A DNA stretch of 64,000 nucleotides. Origin: Streptomyces sp. T12. Lineage in GTDB: Bacteria; Actinomycetota; Actinomycetes; Streptomycetales; Streptomycetaceae. Made by a program: the position numbers and the translations under genes. Of the stretch, positions 51,269 to 58,733 are shown piece after piece. Location of the stretch: assembly GCF_028736035.1 (NCBI RefSeq), contig NZ_CP117866.1, forward strand, positions 6,014,001 to 6,078,000, written 5' to 3'. Under the pieces are notes generated by a model. It was given only the letters and a program-made list of their open reading frames with translations, ran no database searches and was not told the DNA's origin. Position 1 is the first letter of the stretch; each line of letters starts with the position of its first letter.

Positions 51269-52681
51269 TTAGTGGTGGAAGCCGGTTGCCGCGCCCTTGT
51301 CCCGCGTCAGGGGCTGCGGCTGCCGGCGCAGCTCCGGCAGCAGCTGGCTCAGGTCCTCCACGAACAGCTCGGCGAGGTCGGCGGAGAAGCCGTTGCGGCA
51401 GACCACCCGCAGGACGGACAGGTCCTCGCGGTGCGGCGGGAAGGCGTACGCGGGGACCAGCCAGCCCTTCTCGCGCAGCCGCCGGGAGACGTCGAAGACG
51501 TCGTAGGCCGTCACGTCCGGCCGGGTCGTGAAGGCGAACACCGGGAGCTCGTCGCCCCGGGTCAGCAGCCGGAAGTCGTCGAGGGCCTCGACGCGTTCGG
51601 CGATGCCTCGGGCGACGTTCCTGGTGGTCTGTTGCACGGCCCGGTAACCCTCGCGGCCGAGGCGCAGGAAGGTGTAGTACTGCGCGACGACCTGGGCGCC
51701 GGGCCGGGAGAAGTTGAGCGCGAAGGTCGGCATGTCGCCGCCCAGGTAGTTGACGTGGAAGACGAGTTCCTCGGGCAGGGCCGCCTTGTCGCGCCACAGC
51801 GCCCAGCCGACACCGGGGTAGACCAGCCCGTACTTGTGCCCCGAGGTGTTGATGGAGACCACCCTCGGCAGCCGGAAGTCCCAGACCAGGTCCTCGTCCA
51901 GGAAGGGCGCGACCATGGCGCCGGACGCGCCGTCGACGTGCACCGGGATGTCGAGGCCGGTGCGTTCCTGGAGTTCGTCGAGGGCGGCGCACAGGTCGGC
52001 GATCGGCTCGTAGGAGCCGTCGAAGGTGGAGCCGAGGATGCCGACGACCCCGATGGTGTTCTCGTCGCACAGTGCGGCCGCCGCCTGCGGATCGAGGTGG
52101 AAGCGGTCGCCCTCCATGGGGACCTGCCGGGCCTCCACCTCCCAGAAGTTGCAGAACTTGTCCCAGCAGACCTGGACGTTGACGCCCATGACCAGATTGG
52201 GGCGGACGTCGTGGGCGGGGTAGCGGTCGGCGTTGCGCTGCGCCCAGCGCCGCTTGAGAGCCATCCCGGCGAGCATGCACGCCTCGCTCGACCCGGTCGT
52301 CGAACACCCCATGGCCGCCGAGGGGTCGGGGGCGTTCCACAGGTCGGCGAGCATCGCCACACAGCGCCGCTCCAACTCGGCGGTGCGCGGGTACTCGTCC
52401 TTGTCGATCATGTTCTTGTCCCGGCACTCGCCCATCAGGACCCCGGCCTGCGGCTCCATCCAGGTGGTGACGAAGGTGGCGAGATTGAGCCGGGAGTTGC
52501 CGTCCAGCATCAGCTCGTCGTGGACGAGCTGGTACGCCGTCGAGGGTGACAGGGGAGCGTCCGGCAGCCGGTGCTTGGGCGGGGCCTGCGTCATGCCGCC
52601 GACCGGATTCGCCTCCCCGTAGAAGGGGTTGACGGACAGCGGGCGCTCGTCGGGCTCCTCGGGGCCTTTGTGTAGCGGCAT
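51269..52681 (-). CDS. gadB: Glutamate decarboxylase (PLP-dependent)
   Basis: The product has 470 residues. It converts L-glutamate to GABA with uptake of a proton. The PLP Lys283 is in SINTSGHKYG, and the cofactor region TTGSSEACMLAGMALK and HVDGASGAMVAPF are typical of the GadA/B family. The start NPFYGEANPVGG is family-like. ATG 52681 is preceded by CAGGAGAAAGCC. It lies directly downstream of a ClC channel gene on the same strand. No glutamate/GABA antiporter gene is close. Confidence 0.95.
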   Translation of the reverse strand: MPLHKGPEEPDERPLSVNPFYGEANPVGGMTQAPPKHRLPDAPLSPSTAYQLVHDELMLDGNSRLNLATFVTTWMEPQAGVLMGECRDKNMIDKDEYPRTAELERRCVAMLADLWNAPDPSAAMGCSTTGSSEACMLAGMALKRRWAQRNADRYPAHDVRPNLVMGVNVQVCWDKFCNFWEVEARQVPMEGDRFHLDPQAAAALCDENTIGVVGILGSTFDGSYEPIADLCAALDELQERTGLDIPVHVDGASGAMVAPFLDEDLVWDFRLPRVVSINTSGHKYGLVYPGVGWALWRDKAALPEELVFHVNYLGGDMPTFALNFSRPGAQVVAQYYTFLRLGREGYRAVQQTTRNVARGIAERVEALDDFRLLTRGDELPVFAFTTRPDVTAYDVFDVSRRLREKGWLVPAYAFPPHREDLSVLRVVCRNGFSADLAELFVEDLSQLLPELRRQPQPLTRDKGAATGFHH

Positions 52682-53852
52682 GGGCTTTCTCCTGAGTCTC
52701 CTGAAGGGGGTCGATGGGGGTCGGCGGGGGTCGGTGGGGGCAGCGGACCGGGGTTCCGTCGTCGCGCAGCTGCATCTGGGGGCGTCCGGTCACCAGCAGC
52801 CAGGCCGGCAGCGAGGCCATGCACAGCAGGGCGATGATCGTCGGTGAGGTGATGGCGAGGAGCATGCCCAGCACGCCGCAGGCGACGCCGACGGCGGGAT
52901 GGACGGCGGGCACGAGGGCGTGGGCGCACAGCCCGAGGGCGGCGCCGACGAACACCTCGTCCAGCCCCTTGAAGAGCGTGAGATGGCCGCCCAGCGCGGC
53001 GAGCAGGCCCAGCAGCAGCCCGCCCACCGGCAGCGCCGCCATCGGATGCCCCAGCCGCGCGAACGCGCCGTGGACGTACGGGAAGGCGTGGACGGCGCAC
53101 ATGCCGAGCAGCGCGGCGGCGGACGCGATCACCAGAGCCGCCAGCAGATCGCCCCAACCGGGCCGGCCGAAAGCGGGCAGGTGCAGAGCGAAGCTCGGAT
53201 GCGCCACCAGGGTGGTCGTCAGCGCGCCCGCGGCGGCGGCGACGAGCGGCGCGAAGACGTTGTCCCACAGCGCCCCCTTCAGCTGCCGCCCGGCCAGGGC
53301 CTCGGACAGGAGCAGCGCCGCCGCCACCGGCGTACCGAACAGGGCGCCGATCGTCGCCGCCTCCGCCGGCGCCGCCCACAGGCCGCCCGGCGCCCGGGGA
53401 ACCAGCCGCCGGCTCAGCCAGAAGGCGAGCCCCACGTTCACGGCGATGATCGGGTTCTCGGGGCCGAGACTCGGCCCGCCGGCGAGCACCAGCGCAGTCG
53501 CCAGCACCAGCCCCGGCAGCACGGCGGGCGGCAGCACGGGCGCGTCAAGGCCGGTGGTGGCCGGGTCGGGTCCGGCATGCCCCGGCACCTTCCACACCAC
53601 CAGCCCGACCGCCACGCCGGTCGCCGTGAGCATGACCAGCATCCACAGCGCGGAGTGCCGGCCCACCCCCAGCGCCTCCGGCAGGTTCCCCCACAGCACG
53701 TCCTGGAGCTCCTCGGCCGCCACGCTCACCCCGAGGAGGAGCAGACTCGCGCCCGTGCCCGCCACGAGAGCGGGGAGGATCAACGGCAGCAGCGCGCGGG
53801 CCGGGGTCGCCGGGGCGGCGGCGGGTAACTGCTGCACGGTGTCCTGGGCCAC
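52682..53852 (-). CDS. ClC-family ion channel/antiporter; stop codon appears lost
   Basis: From GTG 53852 the protein has about 10 hydrophobic segments and ClC-like motifs (LAGGPSLGPENPIIAVNVGL, FGTPVAAALLLSEALAG, FKGLDEVFVGAALGLCAHAL). The Glu sits in a GPE context rather than the GREGP motif of E. coli ClC. The natural C-terminus should come near GRPQMQLRDDGTPVR, but the next codon is TGC, not TGA, and the frame stays open through the whole gadB gene to 51240 (871 codons). Only the part before gadB is recognisable as ClC. The tail would be an overlapping, non-homologous read. Confidence 0.75.
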
Positions 53853-53904
53853 GGGCTCACGATAAACGGGCAAAACGGGCGCGACACCCGGAGGGAAAAC
53901 GGGC

Positions 53905-53935
53905 TTGCACCTCACGTCGCGTGAGGACGCACCGT
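53905..53935 (+). promoter_or_regulatory. tipA promoter and TipA operator
   Basis: TTGCAC (53905-53910), a 19-bp spacer and CACCGT (53930-53935) form the promoter. The dyad CCTCACGTCGCGTGAGG (53910-53926) fills the spacer. This matches the known thiostrepton-inducible tipA promoter almost base for base. The long spacer is typical of MerR-activated promoters. Confidence 0.9.
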
Positions 53936-53962
53936 GGAGTGCGTACCGAGAAGGGAGCGGAA

Positions 53963-54724
53963 GTGAGCTACTCCGTGGGACAGGTCGCCGGCTTCGCCGG
54001 AGTGACGGTGCGCACCCTGCACCACTACGACGACATCGGCCTGCTCGCACCCGGCGAGCGCAGCCACGCGGGCCACCGGCGCTACAGCGACGCCGACCTC
54101 GACCGGCTGCAGCAGATCCTGTTCTACCGCGAGCTCGGCTTCCCGCTCGAGGAGGTCGCCGCCCTGCTCGACGACCCGGACGCGGACCCGCGCGCACACC
54201 TGCGCCGGCAGCACGAGCTGCTGACCGCCCGGATCGAGAAGCTGCAGAAGATGGCGGCGGCCGTGGAGCACGCCATGGAGGCACGCAAGATGGGGATCAA
54301 TCTGACGCCGGAGGAGAAGTTCGAGGTGTTCGGGGACTTCGACCCGGACCAGTACGAGGACGAGGTGCAGGAGCGCTGGGGCGACACCGATGCCTATCGG
54401 CAGTCGCAGCAGCGGACGGCCTCGTACACCAAGGAGGACTGGCTGCGGATCCAGCGCGAGGCCGACGAGCTCACCCGGCGTTTTGTGGCGCTTATGGAGG
54501 CCGGTGAGCCGGCGGACTCCGAGGCGGCCATGGACGCCGCCGAGGAGCACCGCCAGGGGATCTCCCGCAATCACTACGACTGCGGGTACGAGATGCACGC
54601 CTGTCTCGGCGAGATGTATGTCGCGGACGAGCGGTTCACCCGGAACATCGACAAGGCCAAGCCCGGTCTCGCGGCCTACCTGAAGGACGCGATCCTCGCC
54701 AACGCGGCCCGTCACACCTCGTGA
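53963..54724 (+). CDS. tipA: TipA, MerR-type thiostrepton-responsive regulator
   Basis: The product has 253 residues, exactly the length of TipAL from S. lividans. GTG 53963 follows AAGGGAGCGG. The MerR winged helix (SYSVGQVAGFAGVTVRTLHH, GHRRYSDADLDRL) is followed by a coiled coil and the TipAS ligand domain, with Cys207 and Cys214 in HYDCGYEMHACLGEMY. In the known protein, Cys214 binds thiopeptides covalently. Binding activates the tipA promoter upstream. Met110 (ATG 54290) is the known internal start for the short TipAS form. Confidence 0.96.
   Translation: MSYSVGQVAGFAGVTVRTLHHYDDIGLLAPGERSHAGHRRYSDADLDRLQQILFYRELGFPLEEVAALLDDPDADPRAHLRRQHELLTARIEKLQKMAAAVEHAMEARKMGINLTPEEKFEVFGDFDPDQYEDEVQERWGDTDAYRQSQQRTASYTKEDWLRIQREADELTRRFVALMEAGEPADSEAAMDAAEEHRQGISRNHYDCGYEMHACLGEMYVADERFTRNIDKAKPGLAAYLKDAILANAARHTS
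54290..54724 (+). CDS. tipA: TipAS, internal-start short form of TipA
   Basis: ATG 54290 (residue 110 of TipA) opens a 144-residue form beginning MGINLTPEEKFEVFG. In S. lividans this in-frame product is the abundant thiopeptide-binding protein and lacks the DNA-binding part. Its presence here is inferred from exact conservation of the position. Confidence 0.7.
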   Translation: MGINLTPEEKFEVFGDFDPDQYEDEVQERWGDTDAYRQSQQRTASYTKEDWLRIQREADELTRRFVALMEAGEPADSEAAMDAAEEHRQGISRNHYDCGYEMHACLGEMYVADERFTRNIDKAKPGLAAYLKDAILANAARHTS

Positions 54725-54726
54725 TA

Positions 54727-54772
54727 CCTGGCCCGGGAGCCCTATGGGCCTACGGCCTACTCCCGGGCCAGG
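54727..54772. terminator. Bidirectional terminator between tipA and the YbjQ gene
   Basis: A perfect 13-bp stem (54727-54739 with 54760-54772) lies between the convergent genes. Its right arm is inside the last codons of the YbjQ-family gene. Confidence 0.75.
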
Positions 54773-55122
54773 ACCACCGCGGTCCCGTAGGCGCACACCT
54801 CGGTGCCCACGTCCGCGGCCTCCGAGACATCGAAGCGGAACGCCAGCACGGCATTCGCCCCACGCGCGCGTGCCTGCTCGACGAGCCGCTGCATGGCCTG
54901 GTTACGGGTCTCCACGAGGGTCTTGGTGAGCCCCTTGAGCTCACCGCCGACCAACGACTTCAGCCCGGCGCCGATCTGACTGCCGAGGTGCCGCGAGCGC
55001 ACCGTCAGTCCGAAGACCTCGCCGAGAACCTCGGTGACCCGGTAACCGGGAATGTCATTGGTGGTCACTACCAGGACGTCGGGCTGGGGTCCCTGCCCGC
55101 CGCCGTACTCTTCGATGCCCAT
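54757..55122 (-). CDS. YbjQ/UPF0145-family protein
   Basis: The product has 121 residues. The family pattern is clear: VLVVTTNDIPGYRVTEVLGE, then GSQIGAGLKSLVGGELKGLT, then RLVEQARARGANAVLAFRFD, and a C-terminal EVCAYGTAVVL strand. YbjQ forms pentamers and is called a heavy-metal-binding domain, but its function is not established. ATG 55122 is used. It is convergent with tipA. Confidence 0.9.
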   Translation of the reverse strand: MGIEEYGGGQGPQPDVLVVTTNDIPGYRVTEVLGEVFGLTVRSRHLGSQIGAGLKSLVGGELKGLTKTLVETRNQAMQRLVEQARARGANAVLAFRFDVSEAADVGTEVCAYGTAVVLARE

Positions 55123-55268
55123 GAATCACAGCTTTGTCCCAGCAGGGGCACAGTGCATCCTGAGGGGGTCCATGGAACCTGGGCGGCCAGTGCAGCGTTG
55201 ATACTTTGAGCAGCCAGCCTCAGCCAGCCTCAGCCAGCCCGCCCCCACCCCGCAGGAGCCACAATCCC

Positions 55269-56285
55269 GTGACCACGCTTGCGCTCGGCCCCGAGTGGCT
55301 CGACCCGAACTACCTGATCGAGACCTTCAGCCTCCCCGGCATCCTGCTGATCGTCTTCGCCGAGTCCGGTCTCTTCGCGTTCCTGCCCGGTGATTCGCTG
55401 CTGTTCACGGCGGGCCTCTTCGTGGCCCAGGGGCAGTACATCAGCCAGCCCCTGTGGCTGGTCTGCACCCTCATCGTCCTGGCCGCCGTCATCGGCGACC
55501 AAGTCGGCTACATGATCGGCAAGTTCCTGGGCCCGAAGCTCTTCAACCGCCCCAACTCCAAGCTCTTCAAACAGGAGAACCTGGACAAGGCGCACGAGTT
55601 CATGGAGAAGTACGGCCCCAAGGCGATCGTCCTCGCCCGCTTCGTCCCGATCGTGCGCACCTTCGCCCCCATCGTGGCGGGCGCCGGCCGCATGCAGTAC
55701 CGCACGTTCCTCACGTACAACGTCATCGGCGGCGTCGCCTGGGGCACCGGCGTCACCCTCGCGGGCTACTGGCTCGGCCAGATCGACTTCATCAACAAGA
55801 ACGTCGAGGCGATCCTCGTCCTCATCGTGTTCGTCTCCGTGGTCCCGATCATCATCGAGTACCTGCGGGAGCGCTCCAAGAAGAAGCGCGCGGCCGCGCA
55901 GGCTCCCGCCGCACGGACCCAGCAGGCCCCGCCGATGGACGACGCCACGACCCAGCTCCGCCGCATCCCGTCGGACGACCAGCCCCAGCAGCCGTACGGC
56001 GACCAAGGCCAGCAGCAGTACGGCAACAACCAGGGCCAGCAGCCGTATGGCGACCAGGGCCAGCAGCAGTACGGCAACAACCAGGGCCAGCAGCCGTATG
56101 GCGACCAGGGCCAGCAGCAGTACGGCAACAACCAGGGCCAGCAGCCGTATGGCGACCAGGGCCAGCAGCAGTACGGCTACGACCAGCAGTACTACGACCA
56201 GCAGCCCCAGCAGCCGTACGCCCAGCAGTACCCCCAGGGCTACGGCCGGCAGAACCAGCAGTACCCGCCGAATCAGGGCTACTGA
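55269..56285 (+). CDS. DedA-family membrane protein with a Gln/Tyr/Gly-rich repeat tail
   Basis: The product has 338 residues. GTG 55269 is taken because AGGAG lies 10 nt upstream; the earlier ATG 55206 would add a Pro/Ser-rich stretch. DedA features are ESGLFAFLPGDSLLFTAG, IGDQVGYMIGKFLG, ARFVPIVRTFAPIVAGAGRM and the re-entrant YNVIGGVAWGTGV loop. DedA proteins act in undecaprenyl phosphate or phospholipid recycling. After a basic stretch (RERSKKKR) the last 120 residues are disordered, with three and a half 17-residue repeats of QQPYGDQGQQQYGNNQG. The tail should lie in the cytoplasm. Confidence 0.92.
   Translation: MTTLALGPEWLDPNYLIETFSLPGILLIVFAESGLFAFLPGDSLLFTAGLFVAQGQYISQPLWLVCTLIVLAAVIGDQVGYMIGKFLGPKLFNRPNSKLFKQENLDKAHEFMEKYGPKAIVLARFVPIVRTFAPIVAGAGRMQYRTFLTYNVIGGVAWGTGVTLAGYWLGQIDFINKNVEAILVLIVFVSVVPIIIEYLRERSKKKRAAAQAPAARTQQAPPMDDATTQLRRIPSDDQPQQPYGDQGQQQYGNNQGQQPYGDQGQQQYGNNQGQQPYGDQGQQQYGNNQGQQPYGDQGQQQYGYDQQYYDQQPQQPYAQQYPQGYGRQNQQYPPNQGY
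55986..56175 (+). repeat. 51-bp in-frame tandem repeat in the DedA gene
   Basis: Full units begin at 55986, 56037 and 56088, with a partial unit from 56139. The copies are nearly identical in bases (a CAA/CAG and a TAC/TAT difference), which points to recent expansion. Confidence 0.9.
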
Positions 56286-56392
56286 AGCGCTCTCAAGGGG
56301 CGCGGGGCTGTATCGATATGCGGCTCCGCCGCGTGGGCGCGACAAGCCACACACAACCTGCGGCCGCCGTCGGTCACAAGCCCCCGAGCTAC
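56286..56392 (+). repeat. Streptomyces-type intergenic repeat
   Basis: GCGCTCTCAAGGGGCGCGGG and the following GCGGCTCCGCCGCGTGGGCG and CGACAAGCCACACACAACC match, from memory, a dispersed element found behind many Streptomyces genes. It can form stems around GGCTCCGCC. Confidence 0.55.
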
Positions 56393-56406
56393 TAGGCACC
56401 CGGCGC

Positions 56407-58038
56407 TCAGAATCCCCGCGTCCGCTTGGCAGCCCGCCGCTTCTCGGGCGACCCGATCCGCAAGAACAACCGCGAGATCTCAGACCCGAGGTTCACCCCA
56501 ATAGCGATGGCCATGGCCAAAGAAGCCGCCGTGGCCAACGAAACAAGCCCCGCATCCACCTTGTTCTGAGCGATCGACAACAGCCCGAAATACGTGGCGG
56601 ACCCTGGCAACAGGGGCCCGATCGCCGCGGTGGTGTACGGCAACGCCGACGCGAACCGATACCGCGCCATCAGCTGCCCGAACAACCCCACCAACCCCGC
56701 CGCAACGGCCGTAGAGGCAACCGGCGACAGCTCACCGGCGTAGTGCAGCGCGCCGTACACGACCCAGGCGACGCCGCCGTTGAGGGTCACGGCCAGCACG
56801 GTGGACCGTTCCTGCTGGAGCAGCACCGCGAAGGTCAGCGACAGCAGCATCGACGCGCCGATCTGCCAGTACGGCCGCTCGGAGATGTTCAGCAGCGCGT
56901 CGGGGTCGGGGCCGGCGCCCAGGTTCACGCCGAGGTACAGGATCACCAGCACACCGACGACGATGCCGACGAAGAAGTACATGACCTCCAGCAGGCGCGC
57001 GGCCGCGGTGATGTAGAAGCCGGTCAGCCCGTCCTGCACGCCCGCGACGAGCGCCCGTCCGGGCAGCAGCGCGAACAGTCCACCGGTGATGACCGCGGAG
57101 GCCTTCACGTCGACGTGCGCCAGCGTCAGCGCGACCCCGATCGCAGCCGGCGGCATCGCGGCCACCGTGAACTGGTAGAACTCCGGCAGCCCGCGCCCCG
57201 CGCACAGCCACGCCAGCCGGTCGCCGAGCATCGCGCCCAGCATGGCCGCGATGAAGACGATCACGTCACCGCCGACCAGCACGGAGGCCGCCCCCGCGAG
57301 CAGCCCGCTCGCTCCGGTCAGCACCCAGGTCGGGTACGGGTGCCGGTTGCGGCGCATCTCCGCGAGGCGCCCGTAGGCCTCCTCCAGGGAGATGTGGCTC
57401 TCCGGGTCGCTGAGGTCGTCGACGAGCTGGTACACGGCGGCCAGGCGCGTGTAGTCGGTGCCGCGCCGCCGCACCGTGCGGGACGCCGACACCGGATCGT
57501 CCACCAGCGACGGCTGGTACGAGATCGACAGCAGGGTGAAGGTGACGTTCGGCTCGCAGCGGTCCAGGCCGTAGGACCGGCAGACCGCGAACATCGCCGC
57601 CTCGACGTCCTCCGCGCCCTCACCGCCCGCCAGCAGCAGCTCGCCGATACGCAGGGTCAGGTCGAGCACGCGCGGGACGGCCGGACCCTCCTCCTCCGCC
57701 TTCGGCATCCGCTCCGGCGCGGGCCGCTCGGCCACCGGCATGCGCAGCATCGTCCGCATCCGGTCCTGCCAGGGCAGGTCCTTGGTCAGGCTGATCTTCG
57801 GTATGCCGGTCGCGGGCGTGAACGCGGGTGAGGCGTCCTCGACGCTGTAGAGGCTCGGCGTGCTGAACGCCGAGCGCTCCGGTTCCGGGGACGGCGACTG
57901 CGGTACGCCCAGCCCCTTGGGGAGGGCGAACTCGGACGTCGTCTCCGACTCGCTGTCCCCTACCTCCACACCGGCGGGTGGCGTGAAGGCCATCCTCGCC
58001 TCGTCCGACTGCGGCTTGCGGTCCTCCACGTCCGTCAC
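56407..58038 (-). CDS. ThrE-type threonine/serine exporter family protein
   Basis: The product has 543 residues. GTG 58038 follows AGGGAG. A disordered acidic N-terminus of about 115 residues leads to the ThrE cytoplasmic part (LDLTLRIGELLLAGGEGAEDV, VYQLVDDLSDPESHISLEEA). About 10 membrane helices follow (TWVLTGASGLLAGAASVLVG, IVVGVLVILYLGVNLG and others). The whole is a fused YjjP/YjjB-type ThrE protein, which in Corynebacterium exports Thr and Ser by proton motive force. It lies downstream of ppa on the same strand, separated by a terminator. Confidence 0.88.
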   Translation of the reverse strand: MTDVEDRKPQSDEARMAFTPPAGVEVGDSESETTSEFALPKGLGVPQSPSPEPERSAFSTPSLYSVEDASPAFTPATGIPKISLTKDLPWQDRMRTMLRMPVAERPAPERMPKAEEEGPAVPRVLDLTLRIGELLLAGGEGAEDVEAAMFAVCRSYGLDRCEPNVTFTLLSISYQPSLVDDPVSASRTVRRRGTDYTRLAAVYQLVDDLSDPESHISLEEAYGRLAEMRRNRHPYPTWVLTGASGLLAGAASVLVGGDVIVFIAAMLGAMLGDRLAWLCAGRGLPEFYQFTVAAMPPAAIGVALTLAHVDVKASAVITGGLFALLPGRALVAGVQDGLTGFYITAAARLLEVMYFFVGIVVGVLVILYLGVNLGAGPDPDALLNISERPYWQIGASMLLSLTFAVLLQQERSTVLAVTLNGGVAWVVYGALHYAGELSPVASTAVAAGLVGLFGQLMARYRFASALPYTTAAIGPLLPGSATYFGLLSIAQNKVDAGLVSLATAASLAMAIAIGVNLGSEISRLFLRIGSPEKRRAAKRTRGF

Positions 58039-58098
58039 GTGCGTAGCACTCCCTGTACGACACCCTCCTGCCGCACTCAGTATGCGCACAGACACGCG

Positions 58099-58130
58099 AA
58101 TGGGCTGCACGCGCACGCGTGCAGCCCATT
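58099..58130 (-). terminator. Terminator of ppa
   Basis: A perfect 14-bp stem (58099-58112 with 58117-58130) with a 4-nt loop lies 26 bp after the ppa stop codon and upstream of the ThrE-type gene. Confidence 0.8.
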
Positions 58131-58156
58131 CACTTGGCTGGAAGCCAACTGGTGCC

Positions 58157-58648
58157 TCAGTGGCCGCCCTGGTCCTTGAAGCGCTTGTAGGACCGCTCGA
58201 TCTCGGCCTCGGCCTCGGTGCGGCCCACCCAGTCGGCGCCCTCGACGGACTTGCCGGGCTCCAGGTCCTTGTAGACCTCGAAGAAGTGCTGGATCTCCAG
58301 GCGGTCGAACTCGGAGACGTGGTGGATGTCACGCAGGTGCTCCTGGCGCGGGTCCGTCGCCGGCACGCACAGCAGCTTGTCGTCGCCGCCGGCCTCGTCC
58401 GTCATCCGGAACATGCCGATCGCGCGGCACTTGATGAGGCAGCCCGGGAACGTCGGCTCGTCCAGGATGACCAGCGCGTCCAGCGGGTCGCCGTCCTCGC
58501 CGAGGGTGTTCTCGACGAAGCCGTAGTCGGTCGGGTAGGCGGTCGAGGTGAAGAGGCGACGGTCCAGGCGGATCCGACCGGTCTCGTGGTCCACCTCGTA
58601 CTTGTTCCGCGAACCCTTCGGAATCTCGATCGTGACGTCGAACTCCAC
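58157..58648 (-). CDS. ppa: Inorganic pyrophosphatase
   Basis: The product has 163 residues from GTG 58648, which GGAGGAG precedes; the longer frame adds no family residues. It begins [20 protein letters not shown] and carries the metal-binding signature DGDPLDALV, with further Asp and Tyr residues typical of soluble family I. It hydrolyses PPi to drive biosynthesis. The window also has the membrane pyrophosphatase hppA. Confidence 0.97.
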   Translation of the reverse strand: MEFDVTIEIPKGSRNKYEVDHETGRIRLDRRLFTSTAYPTDYGFVENTLGEDGDPLDALVILDEPTFPGCLIKCRAIGMFRMTDEAGGDDKLLCVPATDPRQEHLRDIHHVSEFDRLEIQHFFEVYKDLEPGKSVEGADWVGRTEAEAEIERSYKRFKDQGGH

Positions 58649-58733
58649 CGGTGGCTCCTCCATGATCAACACATAGTTCTGGTGGTTAAGTGTCCCTCAC
58701 GCAGGTGTGTGATCGCGAAAGGGGCTGTTGGTC

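Noticed and set aside
51240..52700. A long minus-strand frame covering gadB in a second frame
   Set aside because: Its translation is Arg/Pro/Gly-rich without domains, while the gadB frame is fully conserved. It is the read-through of the ClC frame.
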